Below the pieces are notes generated by a model. The model was given only the letters and a program-made list of their open reading frames with translations. It searched no databases and was not told the DNA's origin. Made by a program: the position numbers and the translations under genes. Shown in pieces: positions 1-10,275 of a stretch of DNA of 64,000 nt (its first letter is position 1; each line of letters opens with the position of its first letter). The stretch is from XYB1-FULL-44-23 sp964502885 (GTDB lineage: Bacteria; Patescibacteriota; Microgenomatia; CAZETR01; Amesbacteraceae): NCBI GenBank assembly GCA_964502885.1, contig CAZCXU010000004.1, positions 5,455 to 69,454 of the forward strand, given 5' to 3'.

Positions 1-682
1 TCTTCCAATGGACCAGAAGAAAGTTGCGTTCCTTTATGTGCGTCAATTCGTCTGAGCTGAACGCTTTTTTAAACGCTGTTTCTCTTTCATGAAAAACCTT
101 CGCGGCCTTTGACCAGACAATCTGATAACCGGATTTCCATGCCCGCCAGCCCAGATCTAAATCTTCAAAATAGCCCGGGGAAAATGTTGTATCAAAACCG
201 CCGAGCTTTTTCCAGAGATCACGACGAAAAACTGCGCTTCCACCAGAAGCCCAAAAAGAAGGGTGCGAGGATGGTTTGTTCTGACCATTAAAATAATTTA
301 AGAATCCCCCTGAAAACTTAGCGTCTGCCCACGCATTCCCCTCTTCATTCAACGAAACAGCAAAAATATCCGGATTTTTGAAAAAGGGCATAAAACAATT
401 GATAAGTTTGGAATCAGGTTTTACATCCTGATTGAGCAAAATCACGCATTCACCTGAAGCAGCTGCAAAGCCATCGTTTACTGATTTTGGGAAACGGGAA
501 TTCTTAGTGTGAGTAATAACATGAACGTCCGGAAAGTGGGCGTGTAAGTTTTCCGAGGTGCAATCTGAGGAGGCGTCATCCACAACAATGACCTCATCTG
601 CCCCCAATGAAAGGACTGCGGGGAGATACTGTTTCAGGTAACGCCAACCGTTATATGCAGGAATGACCACGGAAATCTTCAT
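1..682 (-). CDS. GT2 family glycosyltransferase (3' end off the left edge)
   Basis: Translation from the ATG at 682 gives a typical GT-A fold family 2 start: VVIPAYNG, then VVDDASSD, then a LLNQDVKPD stretch in the DxD position. Later SGGSAVFRR and FEDLDLGWR match the acceptor-site ED region of rhamnosyltransferase-like GT2 enzymes. It would transfer a sugar from a nucleotide donor at the cytoplasmic face. No stop occurs before position 1, so the C-terminus is missing. It follows the methyltransferase on the same strand with a 15-nt gap and is the last visible gene of the leftward glycan operon. Donor and acceptor cannot be read from sequence. Confidence 0.85.
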   Translation of the reverse strand, partial: MKISVVIPAYNGWRYLKQYLPAVLSLGADEVIVVDDASSDCTSENLHAHFPDVHVITHTKNSRFPKSVNDGFAAASGECVILLNQDVKPDSKLINCFMPFFKNPDIFAVSLNEEGNAWADAKFSGGFLNYFNGQNKPSSHPSFWASGGSAVFRRDLWKKLGGFDTTFSPGYFEDLDLGWRAWKSGYQIVWSKAAKVFHERETAFKKAFSSDELTHIKERNFLLVHWK

Positions 683-697
683 GTGCGATTCGTCTGT

Positions 698-1396
698 TTA
701 TTTTACCCGTTTCGCGATTGGTTTACGAGCCTTGACCAAGAGCAGCATCCCCAAGATGAAAGTGCGCACCTGAATATCCGTAAAACCGGCTTTCTTGATC
801 AAGTGAGGCAGCTTTGATCCGTCAAAGAAATTCAGGTGAGTATCATTCCAAATACGCCCTCGGGTACGAGTCCAAATTGGCCAACCCAATTTAAAAAGAA
901 AGTTTTCTGAGGGCACCAGTACAACTGTGTAACCACCTGGCTTGAGGACACGAAAAATCTCTTTCATTACTTTACCCGCATCGAAAACATGCTCCAAAGC
1001 TTCAAGAATATATACGGCTGAAAACTTATTCGCCGGGAAGGTAAGTTTTTCGGCATCTCCGACAGCAAATTTCAAATTTTTGTTCTTTCGATATCTTTTA
1101 GCGGCGTAATCTACAGACGACTTCAAAACATCAATTCCGGTAATGCTGGGGCTTTGAGTATATCTTTGAATGTGGTAAGTAAAGTATCCATCTGCCGATC
1201 CAATATCCAGAACCTCCCCTTTTACTATTTCAGAGAACTTGCCAACCTCGGAAATCCGACGCGAGTGCCAATAGCGCTGAAGAAGATTTTCTTTGACCGA
1301 GCGTTCATACCAATCCGGAGGAACGTCTTTGTGCAATTCGGCTGCAGACGTATGTGAGTGCACTGATAAGGAATGCGAGACTGACATAAGCTCCAA
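698..1396 (-). CDS. Class I SAM-dependent methyltransferase
   Basis: A 232-residue protein with motif I VLDIGSADGYFT near residue 60, an acidic residue at GIDVLK for SAM ribose binding, AVGDAEKL (motif II) and LEALEHV then VLKPGG (motif III region), as in Methyltransf_11/25 families. In a glycan cluster such enzymes often O-methylate sugars or modify lipid carriers; that role is inferred. The ATG at 1396 would overlap the end of the upstream YfhO-like gene by 92 bp. An in-frame GTG at 1363 cuts the overlap to 59 bp and keeps the conserved VPPDWYE segment, so the start is uncertain. Confidence 0.85.
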   Translation of the reverse strand: MELMSVSHSLSVHSHTSAAELHKDVPPDWYERSVKENLLQRYWHSRRISEVGKFSEIVKGEVLDIGSADGYFTYHIQRYTQSPSITGIDVLKSSVDYAAKRYRKNKNLKFAVGDAEKLTFPANKFSAVYILEALEHVFDAGKVMKEIFRVLKPGGYTVVLVPSENFLFKLGWPIWTRTRGRIWNDTHLNFFDGSKLPHLIKKAGFTDIQVRTFILGMLLLVKARKPIAKRVK

Positions 1397-3976
1397 TTCT
1401 AAGCGAGTCCGGTAAATATGTAAATCGTATGTTGTGATGACCGGAGGGCAACTCTATCGCCTGAAAGGCGTAGTTTGCTCTTAGAACAGGTACTTTTATA
1501 CCATCAATAAAGGCTGTCCAGCCCGGATAGAAATTTTGGGTGTGCAGTAGATATGCGGGTGAGGAAGTGTCGCTGATCAGCTCATGATTTATGGAAGAGG
1601 AGCTGACAAGTTTGATTCCGGGGAGAAGTGTCGGTTCTGGCCTGAAGATATTTGCCGGTGATGAAAGAATAATTTTTTGGCGGTAATCGAATCCCGGCTG
1701 CTGTAACAAAGCGATGGCCTCGCTATCGGTGGCAGTGACAGCAGAATTCTTTAGCGAAAAAAGCGGAAGNNNNNNNNNNNNNNNNNNNNNNNNNNNNNNN
1801 NNNNNNNNNNNNNNNNNNNNNNNNNNNNNNNNNNNNNNNNNNNNNNNNNNNNNNNNNNNNNNNNNNNNNTGGCCTCGCTATCGGTGGCAGTGACAGCAGA
1901 ATTCTTTAGCGAAAAAAGCGGAAGGGCGGCGTCGTTTCGCAACACCTGAACACTACCGAACTCTCTATCCACAGCTAAAGCCGAAGATGTAAACCGGGGG
2001 TAAGGAACCCCCGTCGGATTTGGGTGACCAGATAAGTCGCGCTTTAGCGAAACAACATACTTTACCCCTGATACAGCAGCTAGTGGTGAAGAAAAATTAC
2101 GAAAATCACCCAGGCGTCCTTTCATTGTACTTGTATCCCTGGAGTCTATTGCAGCGAGATAAGTCGCCCACCTTTGCGGATAAAGGGCATCGTACCCGGA
2201 TGATGAAGACACGCCATAACCCATCCAGACACTAAGCGGCAAGGTGTCCCCTCCGTCAATGCGAAATCCCTGTGACTGACTCTTTAAATAATCTGTTAAC
2301 GGAGTGGGCGGAAAAATCAGGCCTTTACTAAAAAACACGTTGTACTTCCAACCAAATCGGAAAAGCTCGAATGTCAGAAGAATAATCAACACCGAAGTAG
2401 CCAGTTTATTTGAAACAAGCAGTCTTCGAATAGCAACCAATAAATTTCCAGTGCCTGAAAGTCCTCGGTCTTTTGTTGTTGACTTCGTCAAAAAGGATAC
2501 CTTCATCCGTGGGTTGAAACCCACTGTTTTCGGCATAGCCAATAAAACAGTTGTAATAAAGAGTAGTCCAGTGGGCAATATAAGATTTCTATGAGCGACA
2601 GGGTTGGCAGTAAAAAAATAAGCGGCGGAAATTATGACGCCAAAAACAAAAAGTGGGGTTATGGAAAATTTTTTGTGTGTGGAAATTCGGTCCAATCCCA
2701 AACCAGCCAACACTGAAACAGAGAACGCGGAAAACACCAGACTCCTAGTCGCAACCGATGCTGAGAAAAGAGGCAACTTCTGAATGAAAGATGTAATAAA
2801 AGTCGGTAGTGAAAAAATCAGCGGTAGCAGATATAGAAACAGAAAAAACAAACGCATGCGATCACGAGATTTCCAGCCAACAAGGGCCACAACCAAAGCA
2901 ACCAGAGAAGCGTATCCGGTATTGTTTGTATATGAAAAACTACCCCAAGTGTTGTAAGTAGAGGGATTACCAAAGTAGTCCGGCGACAATAAAGTTATCA
3001 GGTGTTCCAGCTTCAGATGCGCCCCAGCCTGACCGCCAGAAAGCGGTTCTCCCGGGCGTTGGGAATTTGCGAATAATTCGAAACCCGGAATAAGCAGAAT
3101 TGCAGCCAGTCCAGTAGCTACTGCCACTGAGATGAGAAGCCGGACCAGAGTGGACAGTTTCCTTTTAAGAAAAGTTCCCCATATAGCCAAAAAAACCACT
3201 GTATACACTGTCAATTGAGGGTACCCGGCGAATATCTGTCCAGCGAGTAGAACAGAAAAGTATAAGGAAGAGGTATGCCAATTTTTACAAAATATCAATC
3301 TTCTGGTCAGGAAGAAAAGCACCGGGACAAATGCACTTACATAACCATGTATTCCGTACTCGAGCCAGAGTAAGTTAAAGCCACAAAATGCATAAGTGAT
3401 CGCACCAAAGACAGATGCTGATCTTGATAACCTGAAATCACGCAGAAAAAAGTAAGTTAGCAGTAAAGCTAAGAATGGCTGAATGGCAATAAAAAATGTC
3501 CAGGCGGTGCCCGAATCAAACAGTAAAAAAACGATATTAAATGGATTTAAAACTCCGGACTGAAAATTGGCAAGCAATGGGTATCCATTAAAAATCAGAG
3601 GATTCCAGGCAGGAAAGCGTCCTTCCGCGAATTCGGACATGGAAAAGATTTTTTGCGGATAGAACAGTGACGGCACATCCGCCAGTAAAGGATTTTTGAC
3701 CGGAACTCCAGCGGGAAATCCGGGCCAACGGATATCGAGCCAAGGATAATAGGTGCCAAGCAAATGATCTCCCGGCATAGGAATCTTGTTTTGAAAAATA
3801 CTTGGCCAAAAGAATATGGCTACCAGTAAGACAAAGAGACCAAACGGCCAATATTTTTTTATTGCGACGCGAAAAACCCCGATCATCAGACCGGGGGATT
3901 GAAGCGTTAGTTTCGAACGAAGTCCGACTGCAAAAATACCAAAGGCCGAAGGTTGTGGGTTATTAATTATTTTCAT
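1305..3976 (-). CDS. YfhO-like multi-pass membrane protein (split by an artificial gap)
   Basis: Read across the N run at 1770-1869, the frame is broken. Collapsing the exact 55-bp duplication on the two flanks gives 2517 nt and one uninterrupted 838-residue protein. It begins with a hydrophobic helix and the loop PMPGDHLLGTYYPW, characteristic of YfhO-type GT-C proteins, followed by about a dozen membrane segments and a C-terminal extracytoplasmic beta-rich domain with FYPGWTAFIDG, then a last helix. YfhO of Bacillus takes part in glycosylating lipoteichoic acid; here an envelope glycan acceptor is inferred. Its start overlaps the stop of the next upstream GT39-like gene as ATGA. Confidence 0.8.
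1715..1769. repeat. 55-bp direct duplicate, left flank of N run 1
   Basis: These 55 bases are identical to 1870-1924 on the other side of the 100-N run. The copies are an assembly overlap, not a biological repeat: removing one copy plus the Ns restores a continuous 838-codon frame. Confidence 0.95.
1770..1869. other. 100-N scaffold gap (probably artificial)
   Basis: Exactly 100 Ns between two copies of the same 55 bases (1715-1769 and 1870-1924). The two contigs very probably overlap rather than being separated by missing sequence. Confidence 0.95.
1870..1924. repeat. 55-bp direct duplicate, right flank of N run 1
   Basis: Exact copy of 1715-1769; see that entry. Confidence 0.95.
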
Positions 3977-5457
3977 TTTCGAAATTCTACCAATGCATCA
4001 TGAAAACGTGTCCTGTCTATAAGAGCAGGAAATTCACTTTGTAGTCTGTTTTGCCAAGCGGCCAAATTTAAAGGCCTATCCTTGTCCGGCTCATAAATCG
4101 CAAAAAAAGCGGCGTTTTTCGGAATATCTGAAGGCGACGAACCTCCATACACAACCGGCAAGTGGCGGTACTTTGCAGAACCGTGATAAACAAAATAATA
4201 TCGCCATGGGTCATCTAGTAAGTATGGGATAGTGTAAATCCATAAATAAATGGGGCGACCAGCGGCGCGAGAGTAAATCCAGTCTACCACCCGCTTACGA
4301 TCTGAGTGAGTAATGAGGTTGTTGGTGCCGATTGGAGTAAGGGCAAATCCAGGCTGCAAAAAATTGTGCCAATGAAAAATGTTCAACCCTACGAGAAAAA
4401 CAAATATTACCCGCCCGAGTCTGCCGCGAAGACGAGTGAGCGCATAACTTACCAGTAAAACAAAAAGCGGGAGAACTGCCCAATAAAAAAAGCCAATGGC
4501 TCCTCTGCGATATAAAAAGAGAGACAAAATTGGCAACAGCAGTCCGGAAAGTAAAAAAACCAATGAGGGACGTCTTCTATTATTCAAAACAGTCCACAGT
4601 AAGAGAAAAAGAAGGACCGGAAGAAGCATCTCGAAAGGCCAAACAAAAATCTTTGCTAATTCATGATGAAGCTCGCGGAGATTGTGAGTCAGGGTGGAAA
4701 AATCTAAACCCAGACCAGTCGAAGAACTGGCAGTGTAGTTGAGAATGGCGGATATAGTGACAAAGCCGTGCCGCAGATTGAATAACAATAAGGGTAAATG
4801 GGGGATCACAAATGCAAGGGCGACGAGCAGCAAAGCCGCTAAAGAGCGGATGAGCCTAATGCAAAAAATAAATAAGACAGGCAGCAAAAATACGCCGATT
4901 GCCCCATTGAATTCAATTATCAGTGAACATAAAAAAACGGCAATCGGCAGCCAGAATACCGGTTTTTCATGTGATCGTTTGAGGACGATGAAAAAAACTA
5001 AAGAAAATGGGATTACGGGATTGACGTTACTCAGCCAGCGAGAAAAACTGATAAATCCGTAAGATGTTGCAAACAGGAAAGCGCTATAGCGGGCGGTTTT
5101 TTTATCAAACAGATAACAGCTCAAAATGTAAATCAGCACAGCGGAAAACGCATGAGTAATAGCCTGCCAAACGGCAGGATAAACCGGATCACCTCTTCCA
5201 AGAACATAGAACGGCAACATCAGCCAGTAATAAATCGGTGCATGAAAGATACCATCAACATCCGTTTGGTGACCAAGCAGGGACATATTGCCATCGTGCC
5301 ATATTTTCCAGATGCTTTCTGAATGAAGACCCTGATCGAAATGAATCTGTAAGTCCGAAAATAATCCCCATGTACGAGGAATAATTGCGATAATAAAAAT
5401 GAAAATCAGCTCCACAATCAATTTAGTTCTTTTTGATTGGAAGCGCGGAAGATACAT
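3973..5457 (-). CDS. GT-C glycosyltransferase, GT39/PMT_2-like
   Basis: A multi-pass membrane protein of 494 residues. The first periplasmic loop carries FDQGLHSESIW, then GIFHAPIYYW and LMLPFYVLG, equivalent to the acidic first-loop motif of protein-mannosyltransferase-like GT39 enzymes, which use polyprenyl-phosphate sugars. The C-terminal soluble part (YFVYHGSAKYRHLP, then AIYEPD) resembles that of the paralogue at 24890-26383. I chose the ATG at 5457; an upstream ATG at 5538 would add a 27-residue segment overlapping the neighbour by 116 bp, against 35 bp with this start. Donor and acceptor are unknown. Confidence 0.8.
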   Translation of the reverse strand: MYLPRFQSKRTKLIVELIFIFIIAIIPRTWGLFSDLQIHFDQGLHSESIWKIWHDGNMSLLGHQTDVDGIFHAPIYYWLMLPFYVLGRGDPVYPAVWQAITHAFSAVLIYILSCYLFDKKTARYSAFLFATSYGFISFSRWLSNVNPVIPFSLVFFIVLKRSHEKPVFWLPIAVFLCSLIIEFNGAIGVFLLPVLFIFCIRLIRSLAALLLVALAFVIPHLPLLLFNLRHGFVTISAILNYTASSSTGLGLDFSTLTHNLRELHHELAKIFVWPFEMLLPVLLFLLLWTVLNNRRRPSLVFLLSGLLLPILSLFLYRRGAIGFFYWAVLPLFVLLVSYALTRLRGRLGRVIFVFLVGLNIFHWHNFLQPGFALTPIGTNNLITHSDRKRVVDWIYSRAAGRPIYLWIYTIPYLLDDPWRYYFVYHGSAKYRHLPVVYGGSSPSDIPKNAAFFAIYEPDKDRPLNLAAWQNRLQSEFPALIDRTRFHDALVEFRK

Positions 5458-6637
5458 CTTGCGGTTTGGAGATGGCCAAATAAGTGCAGGTGCCTGCAAA
5501 GACGCCGCGAATGATAGAAATGAACAGATCGGGATCAATAAACTGTTTTAAATATAAATACGGGTGAGGAAGCACGGTGTTGGTAAACAAGCCAATATGT
5601 AGCGAGTTGTCGAAGGATAGGATCAACAAGATGTAGCATAATAACAGCATCATAATCGGAAGACGGGAATTATTATTCTGAGCAAAAATGAGTGTTAACA
5701 AAGGAATTGCCCAGGTAAACCACTGAGGGTGGAAATGCGACAATGAGAAAAAAAGCAGTAAGGGCATTACCATCCAGCCGCTGACAGAAAAACTCCGCGG
5801 ATTGAAAAAACGCCACCAAAACAGAATCAGTAGACCAACAATAAATAACGGCAGATATTGAGATCCCGAAATCATGATTTTTGCATATAGAAGTTTATCT
5901 GCCTGCGAAGCAAATAAGGCGTACTGACGAAAACCTACGGAGCCAAGGTAAGGCAAAATAGTGATTACATAAGTGAGCAAAGCCACGAAAGTGTTTTTCA
6001 CCTGATTGCCTGGCAGGAATGGGGCCAAAGCCAAAACGAAGGGCTTGAAGCTTCCGGCAATTCCAAGGGAAATTGACGCGGGTATTGGAATTTTCTGGTA
6101 TGCGAATTTAAGTGAGAGCAAAATGAATAAAGCTATAAAGATGTCAAACTGACTCATGAGATATGAGGTATATAGAGTGACCGGATTAAACAACCAAAAA
6201 AGAACGCCTGTTTTGCGATGTTCCTTTTTAAGCAAAGAATAAAGCAGCGACAAACAAGCTAGATCTGCAAGTAAGTATGGTAACTTCAGAAATACCATTA
6301 ACAAGGCAAAATTTGGCTGATCACGAAGTAACCCGATATTGTCTAAAAGAAGAAAAAATTCGTTCTTGGGATAAAGCGGAAACAATAGCGCATTAAAAAC
6401 TGCATGAGTAAGATAAGCCACGGGGGGATAGATAAATAAGCCATCGGTGTAGAGATTGACCCAGTGATTGTCGCGGGTTTGGCGGCTTAAATAATCATAA
6501 AAACTAAACACCTCCCCTTTTTGAGCGATTAGAAACCCCGCCATATTTACAGCACGGAAATCAGGATGCAGGGAAAAGGGTATCAGCAGCAAACGAAGTG
6601 CAAGGCCGAGCCCAATCCAAAAAGCGTATTTGTTCAT
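5423..6637 (-). CDS. GT-C type mannosyltransferase-like membrane protein
   Basis: A 404-residue protein with about ten hydrophobic segments. The first loop contains HWVNLYTDGLFIYPPVAYL and a later helix border carries MSQFDIFIAL, resembling the (W/S)GQxD region of ALG6/8-, PIG-M- and GT87-like enzymes; the same element appears as WGQYDG in the gene at 14868-16232. It probably transfers a sugar from a polyprenyl-phosphate donor outside the membrane. It starts with ATGA overlapping the stop of the GT4 gene, so the two are likely translated together. Assignment to a GT-C superfamily is firm, the exact family is not. Confidence 0.7.
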   Translation of the reverse strand: MNKYAFWIGLGLALRLLLIPFSLHPDFRAVNMAGFLIAQKGEVFSFYDYLSRQTRDNHWVNLYTDGLFIYPPVAYLTHAVFNALLFPLYPKNEFFLLLDNIGLLRDQPNFALLMVFLKLPYLLADLACLSLLYSLLKKEHRKTGVLFWLFNPVTLYTSYLMSQFDIFIALFILLSLKFAYQKIPIPASISLGIAGSFKPFVLALAPFLPGNQVKNTFVALLTYVITILPYLGSVGFRQYALFASQADKLLYAKIMISGSQYLPLFIVGLLILFWWRFFNPRSFSVSGWMVMPLLLFFSLSHFHPQWFTWAIPLLTLIFAQNNNSRLPIMMLLLCYILLILSFDNSLHIGLFTNTVLPHPYLYLKQFIDPDLFISIIRGVFAGTCTYLAISKPQDVSSALPIKKN

Positions 6638-7662
6638 AAAACGAGTTTTTGAAAGTGTTGGTTAAACACAGTGGTCGCAAATATTTTACTCTTTTCCTGA
6701 GATTGGAGGGAAATTTCTTTGAGTAACACCGGGCTGTTTATTAGATGTTTCGTTTTTTGGACAAGCTCACCCGGAGAATTCCACAAAAAACCGTCCTTTC
6801 CGTCAGTAACAATTTCCTTGTGACCACCGAGTGCCGTAACCACCGGCACACATCCAGCGGCCATAGCTTCCACCAGAGAAATCCCAAAATGTTCAACTTT
6901 AGTAGGATTTTTTTGATCATCGAAACCAAACCCAGCTGCCGACCAAAATAAGCTGGCATTTGCATACAGTTCTCTGAGCCGAGAAAAGTCAGGATTGGTA
7001 ATAATGTCGACAGGAAGCTTGCCAACTTTTTTCTCTAGTGAATCCATGTAAGTCCGTGATGTTCCCACAGAAGCGCCCCCAGCCAGAACCAAGCGCCAAC
7101 CCGGAGCCGCAAGCTTTCGAAAAGCATCGATAAGGTGATGCTGACCCTTGGATTGTGTCAATTGCGAGAAGCGACCAACGTAAAGAATGTTTTTTTGTTT
7201 TTTTGCACCAATAAACTGGTTCGTATCTATGGGAGGATGAACAACCCTGCTATCCACACCATACTCAGAATCAATAAACGATTTGGTAAAGTGAGAATTG
7301 ACTACAAAGGTATAAAAACTGGACTTGATTTTACTTGCAAGCGAAGATCCACCTACTCCAGTAAAAGGAAATTGCATATGAATAAGTGTTTTACTTGCCA
7401 AACTAACAGGAAGGCTACCATCAGACACCCAGAATAGAGTCTTGTATCTGAAAGAAAGAGCTGGAGCGTACTTACAATTAAGCCAATTGGCAGCGGTAAG
7501 ATCTATGCCAAATCTGGTCATCAGTTGATCTGATATATTCTCACGCCAAAGTATGTCTACGGTAAACCCCAGATCCAACAAGAGACGAGCAAATGTGGCC
7601 ACATATCGCTCTCCTCCTCCTAAGGAATCCCAATATGGATTAACTATGAGACAATTCTTCAT
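6634..7662 (-). CDS. GT4 family glycosyltransferase
   Basis: A 342-residue GT-B enzyme. The N-terminal Rossmann domain opens NPYWDSLGGGERYV (the glycine loop typical of GT4). The C-terminal domain begins ILYVGRFSQ near residue 170, followed by the donor-binding region EHFGISLVEAMAAG with the E-x7-E signature and a conserved GGHKEIV. It is probably a cytoplasmic mannosyl- or glucosyltransferase building the glycan. I chose the ATG at 7662, which forms an ATGA overlap with the preceding GT2 stop. The 3' end likewise overlaps the next gene by ATGA, a tight translational chain. Confidence 0.88.
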   Translation of the reverse strand: MKNCLIVNPYWDSLGGGERYVATFARLLLDLGFTVDILWRENISDQLMTRFGIDLTAANWLNCKYAPALSFRYKTLFWVSDGSLPVSLASKTLIHMQFPFTGVGGSSLASKIKSSFYTFVVNSHFTKSFIDSEYGVDSRVVHPPIDTNQFIGAKKQKNILYVGRFSQLTQSKGQHHLIDAFRKLAAPGWRLVLAGGASVGTSRTYMDSLEKKVGKLPVDIITNPDFSRLRELYANASLFWSAAGFGFDDQKNPTKVEHFGISLVEAMAAGCVPVVTALGGHKEIVTDGKDGFLWNSPGELVQKTKHLINSPVLLKEISLQSQEKSKIFATTVFNQHFQKLVL

Positions 7663-8420
7663 TGATTTGTTTTCCTGGCAAGTTGTCTCTCCCACAACCG
7701 GGAGTAAATAATGAACGTATTGTAGACCTGAAATAATCCATCAATCACACCTTCAGTGCCATCGCGAAATGCCTGAAGTTTTACAAAGCGAAGCCAAAAT
7801 TCTGTAAGCATTACCCGGAAAAACCGCCACCAGACCATACGGGGATGGTGGGCATCCAGTCTAAGTTGGGCCTCAAAGGACGTAAATTCAAGCGACTTCT
7901 CCAACATGGATGATAAGTCCCGATGTGAGTGATGATACAAAACATTTGTCAGTCTGGAGAGTGCACCCGAAAACACGGGTTGTTCATGGAGCGGAAACTG
8001 CCAATGTTTCAGGAATGGACGGTAGAACAATCGAATTACATAATCCCCCCCCCAACCTCCGAATTTCATTGGACGGCCCAGGAAAACATTCTGTCTTGGA
8101 ATTTCATACACTCCAAGGTGAGACTCTTTTTCGGTAACAACCTTTTTTATCTCCCTGGCCAGAGATTCCGAAACCCGTTCATCTGCATCGACGTACAAAA
8201 TCCAGTCGCCGTGAGCAGCCGCCAAACCATCATTTCGAAAATGTGAGTAATCGTTGCCTGATGAAAAAGCTATAAAGGCCTGGTGTTTTTTTGCAAGACG
8301 GTTGGTGTTGTCAGTATTCCCTGTATCGACCACGACCACTTCATCGCAAAATCTCACCGACTTCAGACAATCCTCAATCATCCGCTCTTCGTTTTTTGTG
8401 ATGATGATTGCAGAAAGCAT
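7659..8420 (-). CDS. GT2 glycosyltransferase, WaaE/KdtX-like
   Basis: A 253-residue protein with AIIITKNEE, VVVDTGNTDNT and LYVDADERVS, the order and wording typical of the WaaE/KdtX group of GT2 enzymes (beta-1,4-glucosyltransferase-like, lipopolysaccharide core genes in Proteobacteria). In this organism a lipopolysaccharide role is not implied; it probably extends a surface glycan in the cytoplasm. It is a paralogue of the gene at 9332-10264 (shared VDADE and the QNV-FG region) and sits 3 nt after the preceding stop. Confidence 0.87.
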   Translation of the reverse strand: MLSAIIITKNEERMIEDCLKSVRFCDEVVVVDTGNTDNTNRLAKKHQAFIAFSSGNDYSHFRNDGLAAAHGDWILYVDADERVSESLAREIKKVVTEKESHLGVYEIPRQNVFLGRPMKFGGWGGDYVIRLFYRPFLKHWQFPLHEQPVFSGALSRLTNVLYHHSHRDLSSMLEKSLEFTSFEAQLRLDAHHPRMVWWRFFRVMLTEFWLRFVKLQAFRDGTEGVIDGLFQVYNTFIIYSRLWERQLARKTNQ

Positions 8421-8423
8421 TGA

Positions 8424-9335
8424 TTAGCCGGGCTGATAAGAGCCTGCCCCCAATCTGCGAGTGTAAAAATCAATAACGCCGCGTTTTTGCCAAGGACGTC
8501 CGTAGAAGAAAAGATAGATCGACTGTTTAATAAGCAGGAGTTTGGTGTAGTCCGGAGCATAGCGCAGTCCAAACATGAGTCGATTACGTGTGATGTAATA
8601 ATCCTGCAGTGGTGAACCTATGCCGGTAGCTTGAGCATTGGCATGCCAACCCACACTCTTGGCCACATATATCAACTTCCAAAAGTGGCTCTTAGCTTTT
8701 TGACAGAAATCATTTTCCTCATAGTATAAAAAGTAGTTTTTGTCCAACACTCCGATTTCCGAAAATACCTGACTGCGGACAAACATTGAGGCACCAGTGA
8801 CAAAATCGGTCTCGCAATCAAAATCAAATTGACCGTTATCTACCAGATCGACCCCACGATGAACCCCCTGCATGTTTGCCCAGTCCATAATGCCACCGGC
8901 GTACCAGATTACTTTTCCCAACTGGGACGGGCTATAGCGTTCTTTGTGAAACTCGTAACCCTTGGTGAAATACAGTTTTGAGCCAAAAATCCCTCCACGC
9001 GGAAACCTGGCAGCGGCCTCAAGAAGAAACTTCAAACTGTCCGGAGCAACGACGACATCCGGATTAACAATCCAGACAAAATCGGCTTTTTTGTCCAGGG
9101 CATAGCGGATCCCCAAGTTGTTGCCCTCAGCGTAACCCAAGTTCTCGGCACTTTCAATGAGTGTGAGGCGAGGATATTTACGTTTGAGAAACTCGACCGA
9201 ATTGTCTGAAGATGCATTGTCTACCAGCAAAATCTCAAATTCACTGCCAGTCGGATTAACTTTGAGCAGGGACTCTATACAATTACTAATATATTTAGCG
9301 CTATTAAAGCTGAGAACAACGCAAAATATCTTCAT
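8424..9335 (-). CDS. GT2 glycosyltransferase, rhamnosyltransferase (WbbL)-like
   Basis: A 303-residue GT-A enzyme with VVLSFNSAKYI, LLVDNASSDNS, NLGYAEGNNLG and WIVNPDVVV (DxD position), followed by DFVTGASMFVRS and YYEENDFCQKA. This set matches WbbL/RfbF-like rhamnosyltransferases and related GT2 proteins. It has no membrane segment, so it acts at the cytoplasmic side on a lipid-linked acceptor. It overlaps the upstream GT2 by ATGA at 9332-9335. Confidence 0.87.
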   Translation of the reverse strand: MKIFCVVLSFNSAKYISNCIESLLKVNPTGSEFEILLVDNASSDNSVEFLKRKYPRLTLIESAENLGYAEGNNLGIRYALDKKADFVWIVNPDVVVAPDSLKFLLEAAARFPRGGIFGSKLYFTKGYEFHKERYSPSQLGKVIWYAGGIMDWANMQGVHRGVDLVDNGQFDFDCETDFVTGASMFVRSQVFSEIGVLDKNYFLYYEENDFCQKAKSHFWKLIYVAKSVGWHANAQATGIGSPLQDYYITRNRLMFGLRYAPDYTKLLLIKQSIYLFFYGRPWQKRGVIDFYTRRLGAGSYQPG

Positions 9336-10264
9336 CTGGTATGAGATTTTTTCTTAAAAAAACGATGCGTGAGAACTTTACGTAAAAACTTCCAGATTGG
9401 TTTTAGATAAAAAGGAGAAGTATCTATCCGAGCCTGAAAATACCACCAGGAGAACTCATTGGCCGAATCTGTTACTTCGCTATAAAGCTGTTCGAGGGGA
9501 ATTGGCTTATCAACAAAATGTTGATGCTGCCACAGCTTAGCATAGACAACAAACTCGGAAAAAGCTTGTAATCCCGCTAAAGCTAACCCATGAACACCGT
9601 CTTTATAACCGCCGCGGGAAAAAAAGAGCTGAACAAATTCGGCTATCGGCTTTGACAAAAGCTGGGTCCAGGAAAACGAAGTGGACCGGTCCAGCAATAA
9701 CTTCAGCTGATGGTCGGTGTAGCGATCCATACGCAGTAAGAACTGACTTATGGAAGCATAATTGTGATGAATGATTGCCAGTTCCGATCTGACCGGAAGG
9801 TCCAATCCACGACCACGAGTGGCAGGGACACTGTGAATAGCTTCGTCCCAAACGACAAATCCTTTTTTAAACAGACGGTAGACAAAGTCCGGCCACCAAT
9901 GAGAGTTCCTGATCCATTTTCCGAAAATCACATTTTGTCGAGGAATGCGGTAATAGTCAGCCTGGTCGCTCGAAATAAGTGTCTTGATATAGTTTTTCAA
10001 CGGAGCCGAAATTTCCTCGTCGGCATCTAGCACCAACACCCAATCCCCCTTTGCTTTTCCAATTGAGAAGTTTCTGACTGGTTCCACTATCCCCAAATAC
10101 TTATGGGAGTAAACACGGCAGCCCAATTCTCTGGCTACTTTGATCGTGTTGTCGGTACTCTCTGTATCTACTACTATGATTTCGTCTGCCAGCCCCCTCA
10201 CAGAAGCTACGACGCGAGGTAAGTTCTTCTCTTCATTTAAGGTAGTGATAACTACGGAAAGCAC
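9332..10264 (-). CDS. GT2 glycosyltransferase, WaaE/KdtX-like; first gene of the leftward glycan operon
   Basis: A 310-residue protein opening VVITTLNEEKN, then IIVVDTESTDNT and LVLDADEEIS. It is a paralogue of the gene at 7659-8420 with a longer C-terminal part. The start codon is GTG at 10264. It heads a run of at least eight genes to the left edge and is divergent from the membrane protein at 10300 with only 35 bp between start codons. A TATAGT hexamer on this strand lies 11 nt upstream of the GTG and no Shine-Dalgarno sequence is visible. Confidence 0.86.
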   Translation of the reverse strand: MLSVVITTLNEEKNLPRVVASVRGLADEIIVVDTESTDNTIKVARELGCRVYSHKYLGIVEPVRNFSIGKAKGDWVLVLDADEEISAPLKNYIKTLISSDQADYYRIPRQNVIFGKWIRNSHWWPDFVYRLFKKGFVVWDEAIHSVPATRGRGLDLPVRSELAIIHHNYASISQFLLRMDRYTDHQLKLLLDRSTSFSWTQLLSKPIAEFVQLFFSRGGYKDGVHGLALAGLQAFSEFVVYAKLWQHQHFVDKPIPLEQLYSEVTDSANEFSWWYFQARIDTSPFYLKPIWKFLRKVLTHRFFKKKSHTR

Positions 10265-10275
10265 AAAGCAATTCT

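Noticed and set aside
1305..3976. YfhO-like gene read as a pseudogene or two genes
   Set aside because: The break is only the N run; joining the 55-bp duplicate flanks gives one intact frame.
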